DNA of 64,000 nucleotides. Source: Mangrovimicrobium sp033283325. GTDB taxonomy: Bacteria > Pseudomonadota > Gammaproteobacteria > Pseudomonadales > Halieaceae. The notes below the pieces were generated by a model. It had not been told where the DNA came from. It worked only from the letters and a program-made list of their open reading frames with translations, and did not search any database. Positions 43,000-51,578 of this stretch are shown piece by piece. The position numbers and the translations under genes were made by a program. Location of the stretch: assembly GCA_033283325.1 (NCBI GenBank), contig JAWMQO010000002.1, forward strand, positions 496,001-560,000, written 5' to 3'. Position 1 is the first letter of the stretch; every line of letters begins with the position of its first letter.

Positions 43000-44406
43000 A
43001 TGCCCGAGCAAGAACAAGAAAACATGGGCCTGATCGTCGCCATCACCGTGGTGGCGACCATCGGCGGTTTCCTCTTCGGCTTCGACAGTGGCGTGATCAA
43101 CGGCACCGTCGATGGCCTGCGCCAGGCCTTCAATTCCGACAATATCGGCACCGGCTTCAACGTCGCCTCCATGCTGCTGGGCTGCGCCGTGGGTGCGTTT
43201 TTCGCCGCTCGCCTGGCGGACCGCTTCGGCCGGCGCAGCCTGTTAATCGTGGCGGCCCTGTGCTTCCTGGTCAGCGCCTGGGGCTCGGGCGTATCAGGCA
43301 GTTCAGGTCAATTCGTGCTGTTCCGCATGCTCGGAGGCCTCGCCGTGGGCGCGGCCAGTGTGCTCGCCCCGGCCTATATCAGTGAAATCGCCCCGGCGCG
43401 GTTGCGCGGCACACTGACCACCATCCAGCAGATCGCCATCATCGTCGGCCTGTTCTGCGCCTTCGTCAGCAACTACCTGATCGCAGGCGTCGCCGGCACT
43501 TCCCTCACGCCGCTATGGTGGGGCTACGAGGCCTGGCGCTGGATGTTCTGGATGGAAATGTTCCCGGCGGCCCTGTTCTTCCTCGGCCTGCTGTTGATCC
43601 CCGAAAGCCCCCGCTACCTCGTCCTGCGCGGCGCCCCCGAGCGCAGCCGGCAGGTGCTGGACAGGCTCTTCGGCGCGCAAGTAGCGACGGAAAAAGTCGC
43701 GGAGATCGAGGCCTCCCTGGCCCGCGACCACCACCGGCCAAAACTGTCGGACCTGCTCGAGCCCGGCACCAGCCGACTGCGCCGGCTGGTCTGGGTGGGC
43801 CTGGGCCTCGCCGTGTTCCAGCAGCTGGTGGGCATCAACGTGGTGTTCTACTACGGCGCCGTGCTCTGGCAGTCGGTGGGCTTCTCCGAGGCTGACGCCC
43901 TGCTGATCAACATCATCACCGGCGGCAGCAGCATCGTCGCCTGCTCCATCACCCTGGCCCTGATCGACCGCCTCGGCCGGCGCTTCTTCCTGCTGCTCGG
44001 CTCCATCGGGATGACCCTCTCACTGGCCATCATGGCCCTGGCCTTTTCCACCGCGACCCTGGGGGAGGGGGGGCTGCTGCAGATGGAGGAAACCACCGGC
44101 CGCTACGCCCTGGTGGCGGCGGTGGTCTACGCCTTCCTCTTCAACATGTCCTGGGGCCCGGTAATGTGGGTGATGCTGGGGGAGATGTTCCCCAACCAGC
44201 TGCGCGGCTCCGGCCTGGCGGTGAGCGGCCTCGCCCAGTGGCTGGCGAACTTCGCCATCATCATGACCTTCCCGGTGATGCTGGCGGGTATCGGGCTGGC
44301 GGGGGCCTATACGATCTATGCGGTGTTTGCCCTGCTGTCGATCGCGTTCGTCTTGTTCATGGTGCATGAGACGCGGGGGCTGGAGCTGGAGGAGATGTCG
44401 GGGTGA
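43000..44406 (+). CDS. Sugar-porter family MFS transporter
   Basis: A 468-residue transporter with about 12 membrane helices. Sugar-porter signatures include GGFLFGFDSGVINGT, ADRFGRR, PESPRYLVLRG and the QQLVGINVVFYYGAVLW segment of helix 7, with ETRGLELEEM at the end. It probably imports a hexose or pentose by proton symport. It ends before a bidirectional terminator shared with the convergent tRNA-Leu. Confidence 0.93.
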   Translation: MPEQEQENMGLIVAITVVATIGGFLFGFDSGVINGTVDGLRQAFNSDNIGTGFNVASMLLGCAVGAFFAARLADRFGRRSLLIVAALCFLVSAWGSGVSGSSGQFVLFRMLGGLAVGAASVLAPAYISEIAPARLRGTLTTIQQIAIIVGLFCAFVSNYLIAGVAGTSLTPLWWGYEAWRWMFWMEMFPAALFFLGLLLIPESPRYLVLRGAPERSRQVLDRLFGAQVATEKVAEIEASLARDHHRPKLSDLLEPGTSRLRRLVWVGLGLAVFQQLVGINVVFYYGAVLWQSVGFSEADALLINIITGGSSIVACSITLALIDRLGRRFFLLLGSIGMTLSLAIMALAFSTATLGEGGLLQMEETTGRYALVAAVVYAFLFNMSWGPVMWVMLGEMFPNQLRGSGLAVSGLAQWLANFAIIMTFPVMLAGIGLAGAYTIYAVFALLSIAFVLFMVHETRGLELEEMSG

Positions 44407-44421
44407 TGGGCTAGAAATGCA

Positions 44422-44447
44422 AAAGGCCAGTCATTCGACTGGCCTTT
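44422..44447. terminator. Bidirectional Rho-independent terminator
   Basis: A perfect 11-bp stem (AAAGGCCAGTC / GACTGGCCTTT) encloses a 4-nt loop. Its A-rich left side and T-rich right side give a U-run on both strands. It ends the sugar-porter gene on the plus strand and the tRNA-Leu gene on the minus strand. Confidence 0.85.
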
Positions 44448-44454
44448 CTATATA

Positions 44455-44541
44455 TGGTGCCCAGGAGAGGACTTGAACCTCCACGCCCTTTCGAGCACTA
44501 GCACCTGAAGCTAGCGTGTCTACCAATTTCACCACCTGGGC
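44455..44541 (-). tRNA. tRNA-Leu (anticodon CAG)
   Basis: An 87-nt class II tRNA. The acceptor stem is GCCCAGG/CCTGGGC and the 3' ACCA is encoded. The anticodon stem CTAGC/GCTAG holds the loop TTCAGGT, so the anticodon is CAG. It has a long variable arm and a T-arm GAGGTTCAAGTCCTC. The position between purA and rnr matches Pseudomonas, supporting this as the ancestral right-hand edge of the accessory region. Confidence 0.96.
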
Positions 44542-44682
44542 TCAGGGTCAGCGGATTCAGCGATCCACTGCCTTTGAGGGCGCGCACTTTATTATTACCG
44601 CGCGGCCTTGTCAATCCTCACGTATACTACTTTTCACTACAAAGCCAAGTCACTCATATATTTCCACAATCACAGGCACCTT

Positions 44683-47013
44683 ATGGCCAAAGAAGGCAAG
44701 CTTGCCGACCCTCACGCCGCGCGTGAGGCCGCCCAGTACGACAACCCGATCCCCAGCCGAGAACTGATTCTCGAGGTCCTGCAGGAGGCCAAGCGGCCCC
44801 TGACCCACCCCAAGCTGTGCAAGAAGCTGTCCCTCCATGACGAGCAGGACCAGGATGCGCTGCGCAAGCGCCTGCGGGCCATGGAGCGCGACGGCCAGCT
44901 GATGTACGACCGCAAGGGCGCCTACGCCCTGGTCGACAAGCTCAAGCTTATCCACTGCAAAGTACAGGGGCATCGCGACGGCTACGGCTTCGCCATGCCC
45001 CTGAAAGAGGGCGACGACGTCTACCTCAACGCCCGGCAGATGCACTTCGTCTTCGATGGCGACGAGGTGCTGGTGCAGGTCACCGGCGAGGACCGCCGTG
45101 GGCGCCTGGAGGGCAAGGTGGTGGAAGTGGTGGCGCGGGGCATTTCCAGCGTCGTCGGCCGCTACCAGGAGGAGAGCGGCATAGGTGTGGTGATCCCCGA
45201 CAACGGCCGCCTGACCCAGCAGATTCTCATTCCCCCGAACGCCAAGGGCGCGGCCAAAAATGGCCAGATCGTCACCGCCGAGATTACCGATTACCCCACC
45301 CGTACCCTGGGGGCCAAGGCCCGCATTACCGAGGTGCTGGGCGACCATCTCGACCCGGGCATGGAGATCGACATCGCCATCCGCTCCCACGGCATTCCTT
45401 TCGAGTGGCCGGAGGCGGTGCAGGCGGAGGCAGCGGCGCTGGAAGCAGAGCCGCTGGAGCAGGACAAGGAGCACCGGGTCGACCTGCGCGAGCTGCCCTT
45501 CGTCACCATCGACGGTGAGGACGCCCGGGATTTCGACGACGCGGTCTACTGCGAAAAGCGCCGCGGTGGCTGGCGGCTGTTCGTTGCGATTGCCGATGTC
45601 TCTCACTACGTGCGCCCGGGCATGGCCCTGGACGAGGAGGCGGCCCAGCGCGGCAACTCGGTCTACTTCCCCGAGCGGGTGGTGCCCATGCTGCCGGAGG
45701 CGCTGTCCAACGGCCTTTGCTCACTGAAACCGCAGGTGGACCGGCTGGCGATGGTCTGCGAGATGGAGATCACCCACGCCGGCCGCCTCTCCCGCCACCA
45801 GTTCTACGAGGCGGTGATCCACTCCGCCGCGCGGCTCACCTATACCCAGGTCGGCGCGGTGCTGGAGAAGGGCGGCAGCCACGAGGTGCGCAAGTTCCTG
45901 ATTCCCCACCTCGAGCGCCTGCACCAGCTCTACAAGGTGCTGCGTGACGCCCGTGATACACGCGGCGCCATCGATTTCGAGACGGTGGAAACCCGGATCA
46001 TCTTCGACGAGCAACGCAAGATCGACAGCATCGTGCCGGTGCAGCGCAACGACGCCCACAAACTGATCGAGGAGTGCATGCTGGCGGCCAACGTCGCCAC
46101 GGCGGAGTTCTTCGAGGCCAGTGGCCTGCCGATCCTCTACCGGGTGCACGAGGGGCCGACGGAAGAGAAGCTCGAGGGCCTGCGCAAGTTCCTCGGCGAA
46201 CTCGGCCTCGATCTCGGCGGCGGGGTGAAGCCCACGCCGCTGCATTACCAGAAGCTGCTGGAGCAGGTGGCGGAGCGCGACGATGCCCATGTCATCCAGA
46301 CCATGCTGCTGCGCTCCCTCAGCCAGGCGGTCTACCAGCCGGAGAACAAGGGCCACTTCGGCCTGCACTATCCCGCCTACGCCCACTTCACCTCGCCCAT
46401 CCGCCGCTACCCGGACCTGCTGGTGCACCGGGGCATTCGCCACCTGATCCGCTCCGATCAGAAGGTGGAAGGGGTGCGCCGGGTGGATGGCGCCGGGACG
46501 ATTCCCGCGAAGCAGATTTTCCCCTACAACGAAGTGAACATGGCCGCCGCGGGCGAACAGTGCTCGATGACCGAGCGCCGCGCCGATGACGCGACCCGCG
46601 AGGTGGACGCCTGGCTCAAGTGCGAGTACCTGCAGGATCACGTCGGCGACGAATTCGACGGGGTGATCAGCGCGGTGACCAGCTTCGGCCTCTTCGTCGA
46701 GCTGAAGGATCTCTACATCGAGGGCCTGGTACACGTGACCGGCCTGCCGGGGGACTACTACAACTTCGACCACGCCAAGCAGCGCCTCACCGGCGAGCGC
46801 ACCGGCCGCAGTTTCCAGCTCGGCGGCAGCGTGCGGGTGCAGGTGGCGCGGGTGGACCTGGACGATCGCAAGATCGATCTGGAGTTGCTGGATGCGAAGC
46901 CGCCGAAGAAGAAAGACCGGCCGGCGCAGAATGGTCCCAAGGGCGGCAAGAAGAAAAAGTCGAAGAACGAGAGTAAGCGGCCGCGTAAATCCGGCCACCG
47001 GCGGCGTTATTGA
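44683..47013 (+). CDS. rnr: Ribonuclease R
   Basis: Processive 3'-5' exoribonuclease that degrades structured RNA and acts in mRNA/rRNA quality control. It is 776 residues from ATG 44683. An N-terminal winged-helix domain (PIPSRELILEVLQE), cold-shock domains, the RNB catalytic domain with DGEDARDFDDAVYCE (metal-binding Asp residues), a C-terminal S1 domain (FDGVISAVTSFGLFVEL) and a Lys/Arg-rich tail (GGKKKKSKNESKRPRKSG) follow in order. A TATACT lies about 60 bp upstream. It precedes rlmB as in relatives. Confidence 0.96.
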   Translation: MAKEGKLADPHAAREAAQYDNPIPSRELILEVLQEAKRPLTHPKLCKKLSLHDEQDQDALRKRLRAMERDGQLMYDRKGAYALVDKLKLIHCKVQGHRDGYGFAMPLKEGDDVYLNARQMHFVFDGDEVLVQVTGEDRRGRLEGKVVEVVARGISSVVGRYQEESGIGVVIPDNGRLTQQILIPPNAKGAAKNGQIVTAEITDYPTRTLGAKARITEVLGDHLDPGMEIDIAIRSHGIPFEWPEAVQAEAAALEAEPLEQDKEHRVDLRELPFVTIDGEDARDFDDAVYCEKRRGGWRLFVAIADVSHYVRPGMALDEEAAQRGNSVYFPERVVPMLPEALSNGLCSLKPQVDRLAMVCEMEITHAGRLSRHQFYEAVIHSAARLTYTQVGAVLEKGGSHEVRKFLIPHLERLHQLYKVLRDARDTRGAIDFETVETRIIFDEQRKIDSIVPVQRNDAHKLIEECMLAANVATAEFFEASGLPILYRVHEGPTEEKLEGLRKFLGELGLDLGGGVKPTPLHYQKLLEQVAERDDAHVIQTMLLRSLSQAVYQPENKGHFGLHYPAYAHFTSPIRRYPDLLVHRGIRHLIRSDQKVEGVRRVDGAGTIPAKQIFPYNEVNMAAAGEQCSMTERRADDATREVDAWLKCEYLQDHVGDEFDGVISAVTSFGLFVELKDLYIEGLVHVTGLPGDYYNFDHAKQRLTGERTGRSFQLGGSVRVQVARVDLDDRKIDLELLDAKPPKKKDRPAQNGPKGGKKKKSKNESKRPRKSGHRRRY

Positions 47014-47022
47014 GCTACTAAG

Positions 47023-47082
47023 CTGTGGGAGCCCACTCTGTGGGCGATTATCCCCTATCGCCCACGGAGTGGGCTCCCACAG
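47023..47082. repeat. REPIN-like hairpin between rnr and rlmB
   Basis: CTGTGGGAGCCCACTCTGTG at 47023 and its near-perfect inverse ending at 47082 form a long stem around an AT-rich loop (ATTATCCCCTAT). It is the same REP class as the copies at 32042 and 42095. It may stabilise or separate rnr and rlmB mRNA. Confidence 0.82.
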
Positions 47083-47129
47083 GAGAATGTCAAAGCCCGC
47101 CGGGAGTTTAGAGAGAATCCACAGTCACT

Positions 47130-47888
47130 ATGAGTAACGAGTTAGTCTACGGCATCCACGCGGTGGACAGCCTGCTGCGCCACAACCCGAAGAGTATCCG
47201 CTTGCTGCGCGCCCAGCAGGGCCGCGAGGACAAGCGCCTGGCCGGCCTGCTGGACCTGGCGCGCCAGCAGGGCGTACGGGTGGAGCGCGAACCGCGCAAG
47301 GCTCTGGACCAGCGCGTCGACGGCCGCCACCAGGGCGTGGTGGCGGAGGTCTCGGCTGCGGAGGCGGGCGCCAGTGGTGATAACCTCTGGGACGAAACCC
47401 GCCTGCTGCGTGAACTGGACGCGCTGGAGACGCCAGCACTGATCCTGGTGCTGGATGGCGTCACTGACCCCCACAACCTCGGCGCCTGCCTGCGCAGCGC
47501 GGACGCCGCCGGCGTCACTGCCGTCATCGTGCCGAAGGACAAGGCTGCCGATCTCAACCCCACCTCCCGCAAGGTGGCCTGCGGCGCCGCCGAGGTGGTG
47601 CCTTTCGTGCGCGTGACCAATCTGGCCCGCACCCTCGACGCCCTGAAGGAGCGCGGCGTCTGGATTTATGGCACTGCCGGGGAAGCCGAGGAGCATATCT
47701 ACGCCCGGGACCTCACCGGCTCGCTCGCCCTGGTCATGGGCGCCGAGGGCAAGGGCCTGCGGCGCTTGACCCGGGAGCACTGCGACTTCCTGATCAAGCT
47801 GCCGATGGCGGGTTCCGTCAGCAGCCTCAACGTGTCCGTGGCCACCGGGGTCTGCCTGTTCGAAGTGGTGCGCCAGCGCGGCAGCTAG
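47130..47888 (+). CDS. rlmB: 23S rRNA (guanosine-2'-O-)-methyltransferase RlmB
   Basis: Methylates G2251 of 23S rRNA. The 252-residue SPOUT-class enzyme has an N-terminal substrate-binding domain (VYGIHAVDSLL) and the knotted C-terminal domain with LDGVTDPHNLGACLRSADAAG, LVMGAEGKGLRRL and the final LPMAGSVSSLNVSVATGV motif. Its stop overlaps the stop of the convergent membrane-protein gene by 4 bp. Confidence 0.96.
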   Translation: MSNELVYGIHAVDSLLRHNPKSIRLLRAQQGREDKRLAGLLDLARQQGVRVEREPRKALDQRVDGRHQGVVAEVSAAEAGASGDNLWDETRLLRELDALETPALILVLDGVTDPHNLGACLRSADAAGVTAVIVPKDKAADLNPTSRKVACGAAEVVPFVRVTNLARTLDALKERGVWIYGTAGEAEEHIYARDLTGSLALVMGAEGKGLRRLTREHCDFLIKLPMAGSVSSLNVSVATGVCLFEVVRQRGS

Positions 47889-48859
47889 GCGCCGGCCCTG
47901 CTGCCGGCCAGGCGCCGCTGCAGTCCCAGTCCGGCGAAGATCAACAGACCCATCAGCAGCACCAGGCCGTATTCGACCATGGGTATCCGCAGCACCACCA
48001 GGAAGCCGCTTCCCTCGCCCCAGAACAGTGTCGCGACTGCAGCCATGTAGAGTGCCGCCAGCAGTAACAGCCAGCGCCGTTTGAGCCCCAGTCCGTGCAT
48101 CTGGGTGACCACGAAGAGGGCGAGGAAGCCGAAAAAAAACATCCGCCAGGTGCCCTCCGAGAGCGTCAGGTAGGCGACGATGGCGCCGTGTACGGCAACG
48201 AAGCATTCCAGCGTCACCGTCCACCAGCGATTACTGTGGTAGCGGGTACGCGCCAGGGAGCCCTGGAACAGGATCAGGAAGGTGTAGAACAGGCCCAGCA
48301 GGTGCCCGGCGTTGTCCTCGATGGGGTGGAACCAGAAGGTATAGATGATCGCCCAGGCGAAATAGTAGCCGTGGTACTGGCGCAGGAAGGCCCCGGGGCG
48401 CTGCAGCCAGTTGAGGCGGTGGCCGAAGAACAGCCCGCGGCGCTGGTTCTCGAACAGCAGCACCATCACCAGCAGCAGCACCACGGAGCCCTGGCTGGCC
48501 ATCACCGACGTGTCCTGGGCGAGGCCATCGTAGAAAATCCGGGTCTGCAGCACATGCAGGAGGATGAACAGGGCGTTGACCCCGAGCGCCAGCCAGTTCA
48601 GGGGCTGCATGCCGCCAGGCTGCCCGGGCGGCTGGGCGCGGAAGCGGGCGATCAGCCACCAGATGGCGAGCTGGTGGCAGAGATAGAACAGCCAGGCGCT
48701 GACCCGGCCGCCCAGGGTGGGTTCGGGAAGTTTCCAGTAGTACCAGCTGGCGCCCTCGTCGGGAAGGAACATGCCCGGGTGGCTGTACGGGCCAAGGGCG
48801 ATGACCAGCGCGATCAGGCCGAGGCAGGCGCCAATGCCGAGCAGGTGGACCCTGTTCAC
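47885..48859 (-). CDS. Uncharacterised polytopic membrane protein
   Basis: A 324-residue protein with about nine hydrophobic helices and several His/Trp-rich segments (LFYLCHQLAIWWLIARF, YFAWAIIYTFWFHPIED). I do not recognise the family. The GTG start at 48859 overlaps the stop of the upstream MFS gene (GTGA), so the two are translated together. That links it to the pigment-breakdown cluster on its right. An in-frame opening further upstream is antisense-free but does not look like protein, so it is not used. Confidence 0.7.
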   Translation of the reverse strand: MNRVHLLGIGACLGLIALVIALGPYSHPGMFLPDEGASWYYWKLPEPTLGGRVSAWLFYLCHQLAIWWLIARFRAQPPGQPGGMQPLNWLALGVNALFILLHVLQTRIFYDGLAQDTSVMASQGSVVLLLVMVLLFENQRRGLFFGHRLNWLQRPGAFLRQYHGYYFAWAIIYTFWFHPIEDNAGHLLGLFYTFLILFQGSLARTRYHSNRWWTVTLECFVAVHGAIVAYLTLSEGTWRMFFFGFLALFVVTQMHGLGLKRRWLLLLAALYMAAVATLFWGEGSGFLVVLRIPMVEYGLVLLMGLLIFAGLGLQRRLAGSRAGA

Positions 48860-50205
48860 AGTGGGCTCGCGCCGGGAAGCGCTGGCGCGGGTGCGCTGGC
48901 CGGCTGAACTTTCAAGGACCACAGGCAGACCAGGGCGTTGAACAGGCCGAACAGGGCAAAGGGCGCCGAGGGCATCACGGTGGCGAAGAGCCAGCCGCCG
49001 CCGGCGGTGCCCACTAAAATACCCACCGCTCCGGCGACGCCGAAGAAGCCGATCACGGTGCCGCGCCGCTGCGCGGGCGCGCGCTCGCCTACCAGCGCCT
49101 GGCTGCTGACGAAAGCACTGATTTCTGCAATTCCCATCACGAACAACAAGCCCATCATCCACGGTGCACTGGGATCATCTACGCACAGAATCGCCAGGTA
49201 GACCACAGCGGCCAGCCCCGAGGCGATGGTAACCGCGCGTACCCGGCTGATGCGGTCGCTGAGGAAGCCCATCAGCAGTGCCCCCAGCAATGCGCCGGAG
49301 ACCACCGCGAGCACCCGCGGTACCGCCAGTTCATACATCGCCGCGCTGGGGCTCAGGCCATGCACGGCGACGCCGACCTGGACCAGCCACAGGCTGACGA
49401 AGGCACTGGTGACCGCGAGGTCGCCGCGGGAAATAAAGGCAGCGCCGTAGGACAGCGCGACGCCGGGATCGCGCGCGGCGCCCATGCCTTCGCGTAGCAT
49501 CTGGCGCAGGGGGACGCGCAGGTTCTCGACCCATTGGCCGGCCCGGGGCGCCAGTCCGCGCCAGGCCACCAGCGCGCCGATTAAGCCCAGGCCGGCGGCG
49601 GCCAGGAAGGTCATACGCTGGGCCTCGAGTTCGCTGGCGCCCCCTGCAACCAGCGCCTGGGGCAGGCTGGCAAGGGCCGGTGGTACAAAGGCGCCGAGGG
49701 TCGCCACCAGGCCCTGCAGGCCGTTGGCGCGGCCGCGGGTACGGTCGCGGGTGTAGTCGGCAATCACGGTGACCATCATGCCGATGATTGCGGCGCCGCC
49801 GACAGCCACCACGAGACGGTAGAGCAGCAGTTCCGCAATCGAGTCCGCCCGGGGGTAGAGAGCGAGGCCGGCGGCGGTCGCAAGCATGCCGAAGATGTAG
49901 ACTGGCCTGCGGCCGAAACGGTCCGCCAGCGCGCCTGCCGGCCCCATCAGCAGGATCAGAACAACTTCCTGTACTGCGCTGAGATAGCCGGTGAGGCTTG
50001 CCTGTTCCGCCGGGGGAATGCCCATCACCTGCAGCAGTGCGGGTTGCAGGATGGCCAGCGTGCCCGCATAACTGGAGGAGACCAGGGCGAGCAGCAGGTA
50101 GGCGAGCAGGTGGCGCCGCCGGATACCCTCGTTGAGGTCGATACCCAGGAAGTGAACGCTGGTGGCAGGTCGGCTGGCGATATCGCTGTCAGCGCTGCGA
50201 GTCAT
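48856..50205 (-). CDS. MFS transporter, first of two paralogues flanking the cluster
   Basis: A 449-residue transporter with about 12 helices and motif A GALADRFGRRPVYIFG. The N-terminus (VHFLGIDLNEGIRRRHLL) resembles that of the second MFS gene at 56803 (PRFLGIALNPGVATGHML). Shared internal segments (REGMGAARDPGVALSYGAAFISRGDLAV against REGMGEARRPVVALAYAASFV) show they are paralogues. Its start is 66 bp from an FNR-like dyad that also serves the divergent Rieske gene, with a plausible minus-strand -10 (TACCAT at 50249-50244). Substrate unknown; uptake or export of tetrapyrroles is a guess from context. Confidence 0.85.
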   Translation of the reverse strand: MTRSADSDIASRPATSVHFLGIDLNEGIRRRHLLAYLLLALVSSSYAGTLAILQPALLQVMGIPPAEQASLTGYLSAVQEVVLILLMGPAGALADRFGRRPVYIFGMLATAAGLALYPRADSIAELLLYRLVVAVGGAAIIGMMVTVIADYTRDRTRGRANGLQGLVATLGAFVPPALASLPQALVAGGASELEAQRMTFLAAAGLGLIGALVAWRGLAPRAGQWVENLRVPLRQMLREGMGAARDPGVALSYGAAFISRGDLAVTSAFVSLWLVQVGVAVHGLSPSAAMYELAVPRVLAVVSGALLGALLMGFLSDRISRVRAVTIASGLAAVVYLAILCVDDPSAPWMMGLLFVMGIAEISAFVSSQALVGERAPAQRRGTVIGFFGVAGAVGILVGTAGGGWLFATVMPSAPFALFGLFNALVCLWSLKVQPASAPAPALPGASPL

Positions 50206-50270
50206 GTCGATGGTATCCGGCTTCGCACTACAGGCTTTCAGCCATGGTATCCCTGTGGAAAACAGGGACT

Positions 50271-50312
50271 TTGCGTAATATCAATTTCCGGGCTTCTGGT
50301 CCGTGCTGTAAT
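50271..50312 (+). promoter_or_regulatory. FNR-type promoter of the Rieske oxygenase gene
   Basis: The dyad TTGCG-TAAT-ATCAA (50271-50284) is centred at 50277.5. A -10-like TGTAAT lies at 50307-50312. The centre would be about -41.5 relative to a start near 50319, the classic position for a class II FNR/CRP activator. The left half-site departs from consensus. The dyad also faces the divergent MFS gene. Confidence 0.55.
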
Positions 50313-50363
50313 CCGCTACGTATACAAGCGCAGCGATGCCTTAACAGTGGAGCAGGTAAAACG

Positions 50364-51533
50364 ATGTTGACGAATCTCTGGTACGTGGCCGAGTGGTCGA
50401 ACAAGGTCACGAGCAAGCCGGTAAAAGTGAAGTTGCTGGGCCAGAATTTCGTGCTGTTCCGCGACAGCAAGGGGAAGGTCAACTGCCTGAGCGATATCTG
50501 CATCCACCGCGGCGCATCCCTGGCCGGCGGCAAGACCACCAAACGCGACTGCGTGGCCTGCCCCTATCACGGCTGGGAGTTCAACGGCGAGGGCAAGGTG
50601 GCCTTTATCCCCTCTCGGGGCGAGGGGGCGGACGTGCCCCAGAGAGCCCGCGTCGACGCCTACCCGACCGAGGAGCGCTACGGCATGATCTGGGTGTTCC
50701 TCGGCGATTTGCCCGAGGAGGAGCGCTACCCCATCCCACCCTTCCCCGAGTTCGAGGACCGCAAGAACTGGCGGCCGATCTACACCCAGTTCGACTGGAG
50801 CGGTTCGGTGGATCGGGTGGTGGAGAATGGTATCGACATCGCCCACACCGCTTTTGTCCACCCGGGCTTCGGCTACCCCGAGATGGCGGACAAGAACCAT
50901 ATCGCCAGTATCGAAGCTACCGAAAACTCCGGCGCCTCTTCCTGCGTGCTCTACCCGCCGCAACTGGAGGGCAATCTCGGCCTGATGCGCTTCGCCCGTC
51001 GCGACAAGGCGGAGACCCACGTCCACCCGGGCTTTTACCTCTCCGGCCACTGCGTGCGCCTGCACATCCAGATCAATGCCTGGATGGAAACCATCATCTT
51101 CGATGCCAACACGCCGATCGATGAAAATCACACCCGTTCCTTCGTGGTGCAACTGCGCAACTTCTTCAAGTGGGGCATCTTCGACAAGGGTTCGGTGAAG
51201 CGCACCCAGAAGGTGTTTGGCGAGGATGCGGCCATCGTCGAGGCGCTCTCCCCCAACTACCTGCCGGAAACCCTGCAGACCGAGGTCTCGGTGGAGCAGG
51301 ACCGTTTCATGAACGCCTGGCGCCGGGTGCGCAAGGTGCATATCGAGAAGGGCTGGAAGATCGACAGCAAGGCCATGGAGCCCTTTGCGGGTGAAAAGGT
51401 GTTTACCATCCCGTCTCCGCCGCGGCGCAACAACCCCGATATCGCCTGGGCCCTGGAGACCGTGCCGCTGGTACCGCCGGTGGCGAGTCCCCGCAGGGTC
51501 GAGCAGGAGGAACTGGATTCCCGCAGCGCCTGA
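50364..51533 (+). CDS. Rieske non-heme iron oxygenase, pheophorbide a oxygenase-like
   Basis: A 389-residue oxygenase from ATG 50364. The Rieske 2Fe-2S site is Cys46/His48 and Cys66/His69 (C-x-H-x17-C-x2-H). The mononuclear iron site is in ENGIDIAHTAFVH (Asp158, His161, His166), the ENxxDxxHxxxxH pattern shared by pheophorbide a oxygenase, TIC55 and chlorophyllide a oxygenase. The N-terminal LWYVAEW...KPVKVKLLG opening also matches that group. It lacks a C-terminal CxxC and a membrane anchor. Neighbouring RCCR-like, chlorophyllase-like and NYC1-like genes favour opening of a chlorin ring; other Rieske substrates such as steroids or aromatics remain possible. Ferredoxin and reductase partners are not in view. 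Confidence 0.75.
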   Translation: MLTNLWYVAEWSNKVTSKPVKVKLLGQNFVLFRDSKGKVNCLSDICIHRGASLAGGKTTKRDCVACPYHGWEFNGEGKVAFIPSRGEGADVPQRARVDAYPTEERYGMIWVFLGDLPEEERYPIPPFPEFEDRKNWRPIYTQFDWSGSVDRVVENGIDIAHTAFVHPGFGYPEMADKNHIASIEATENSGASSCVLYPPQLEGNLGLMRFARRDKAETHVHPGFYLSGHCVRLHIQINAWMETIIFDANTPIDENHTRSFVVQLRNFFKWGIFDKGSVKRTQKVFGEDAAIVEALSPNYLPETLQTEVSVEQDRFMNAWRRVRKVHIEKGWKIDSKAMEPFAGEKVFTIPSPPRRNNPDIAWALETVPLVPPVASPRRVEQEELDSRSA

Positions 51534-51578
51534 GTGGCGCTGCGATCATCCGCTAGATATAAGCGGAATAGCCCAGCG

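Noticed and set aside
50364..51533. Assignment of the Rieske protein as 3-ketosteroid 9-alpha-hydroxylase
   Set aside because: The core motifs alone cannot exclude it, but no steroid-degradation genes are nearby while several chlorophyll-breakdown-like genes are.
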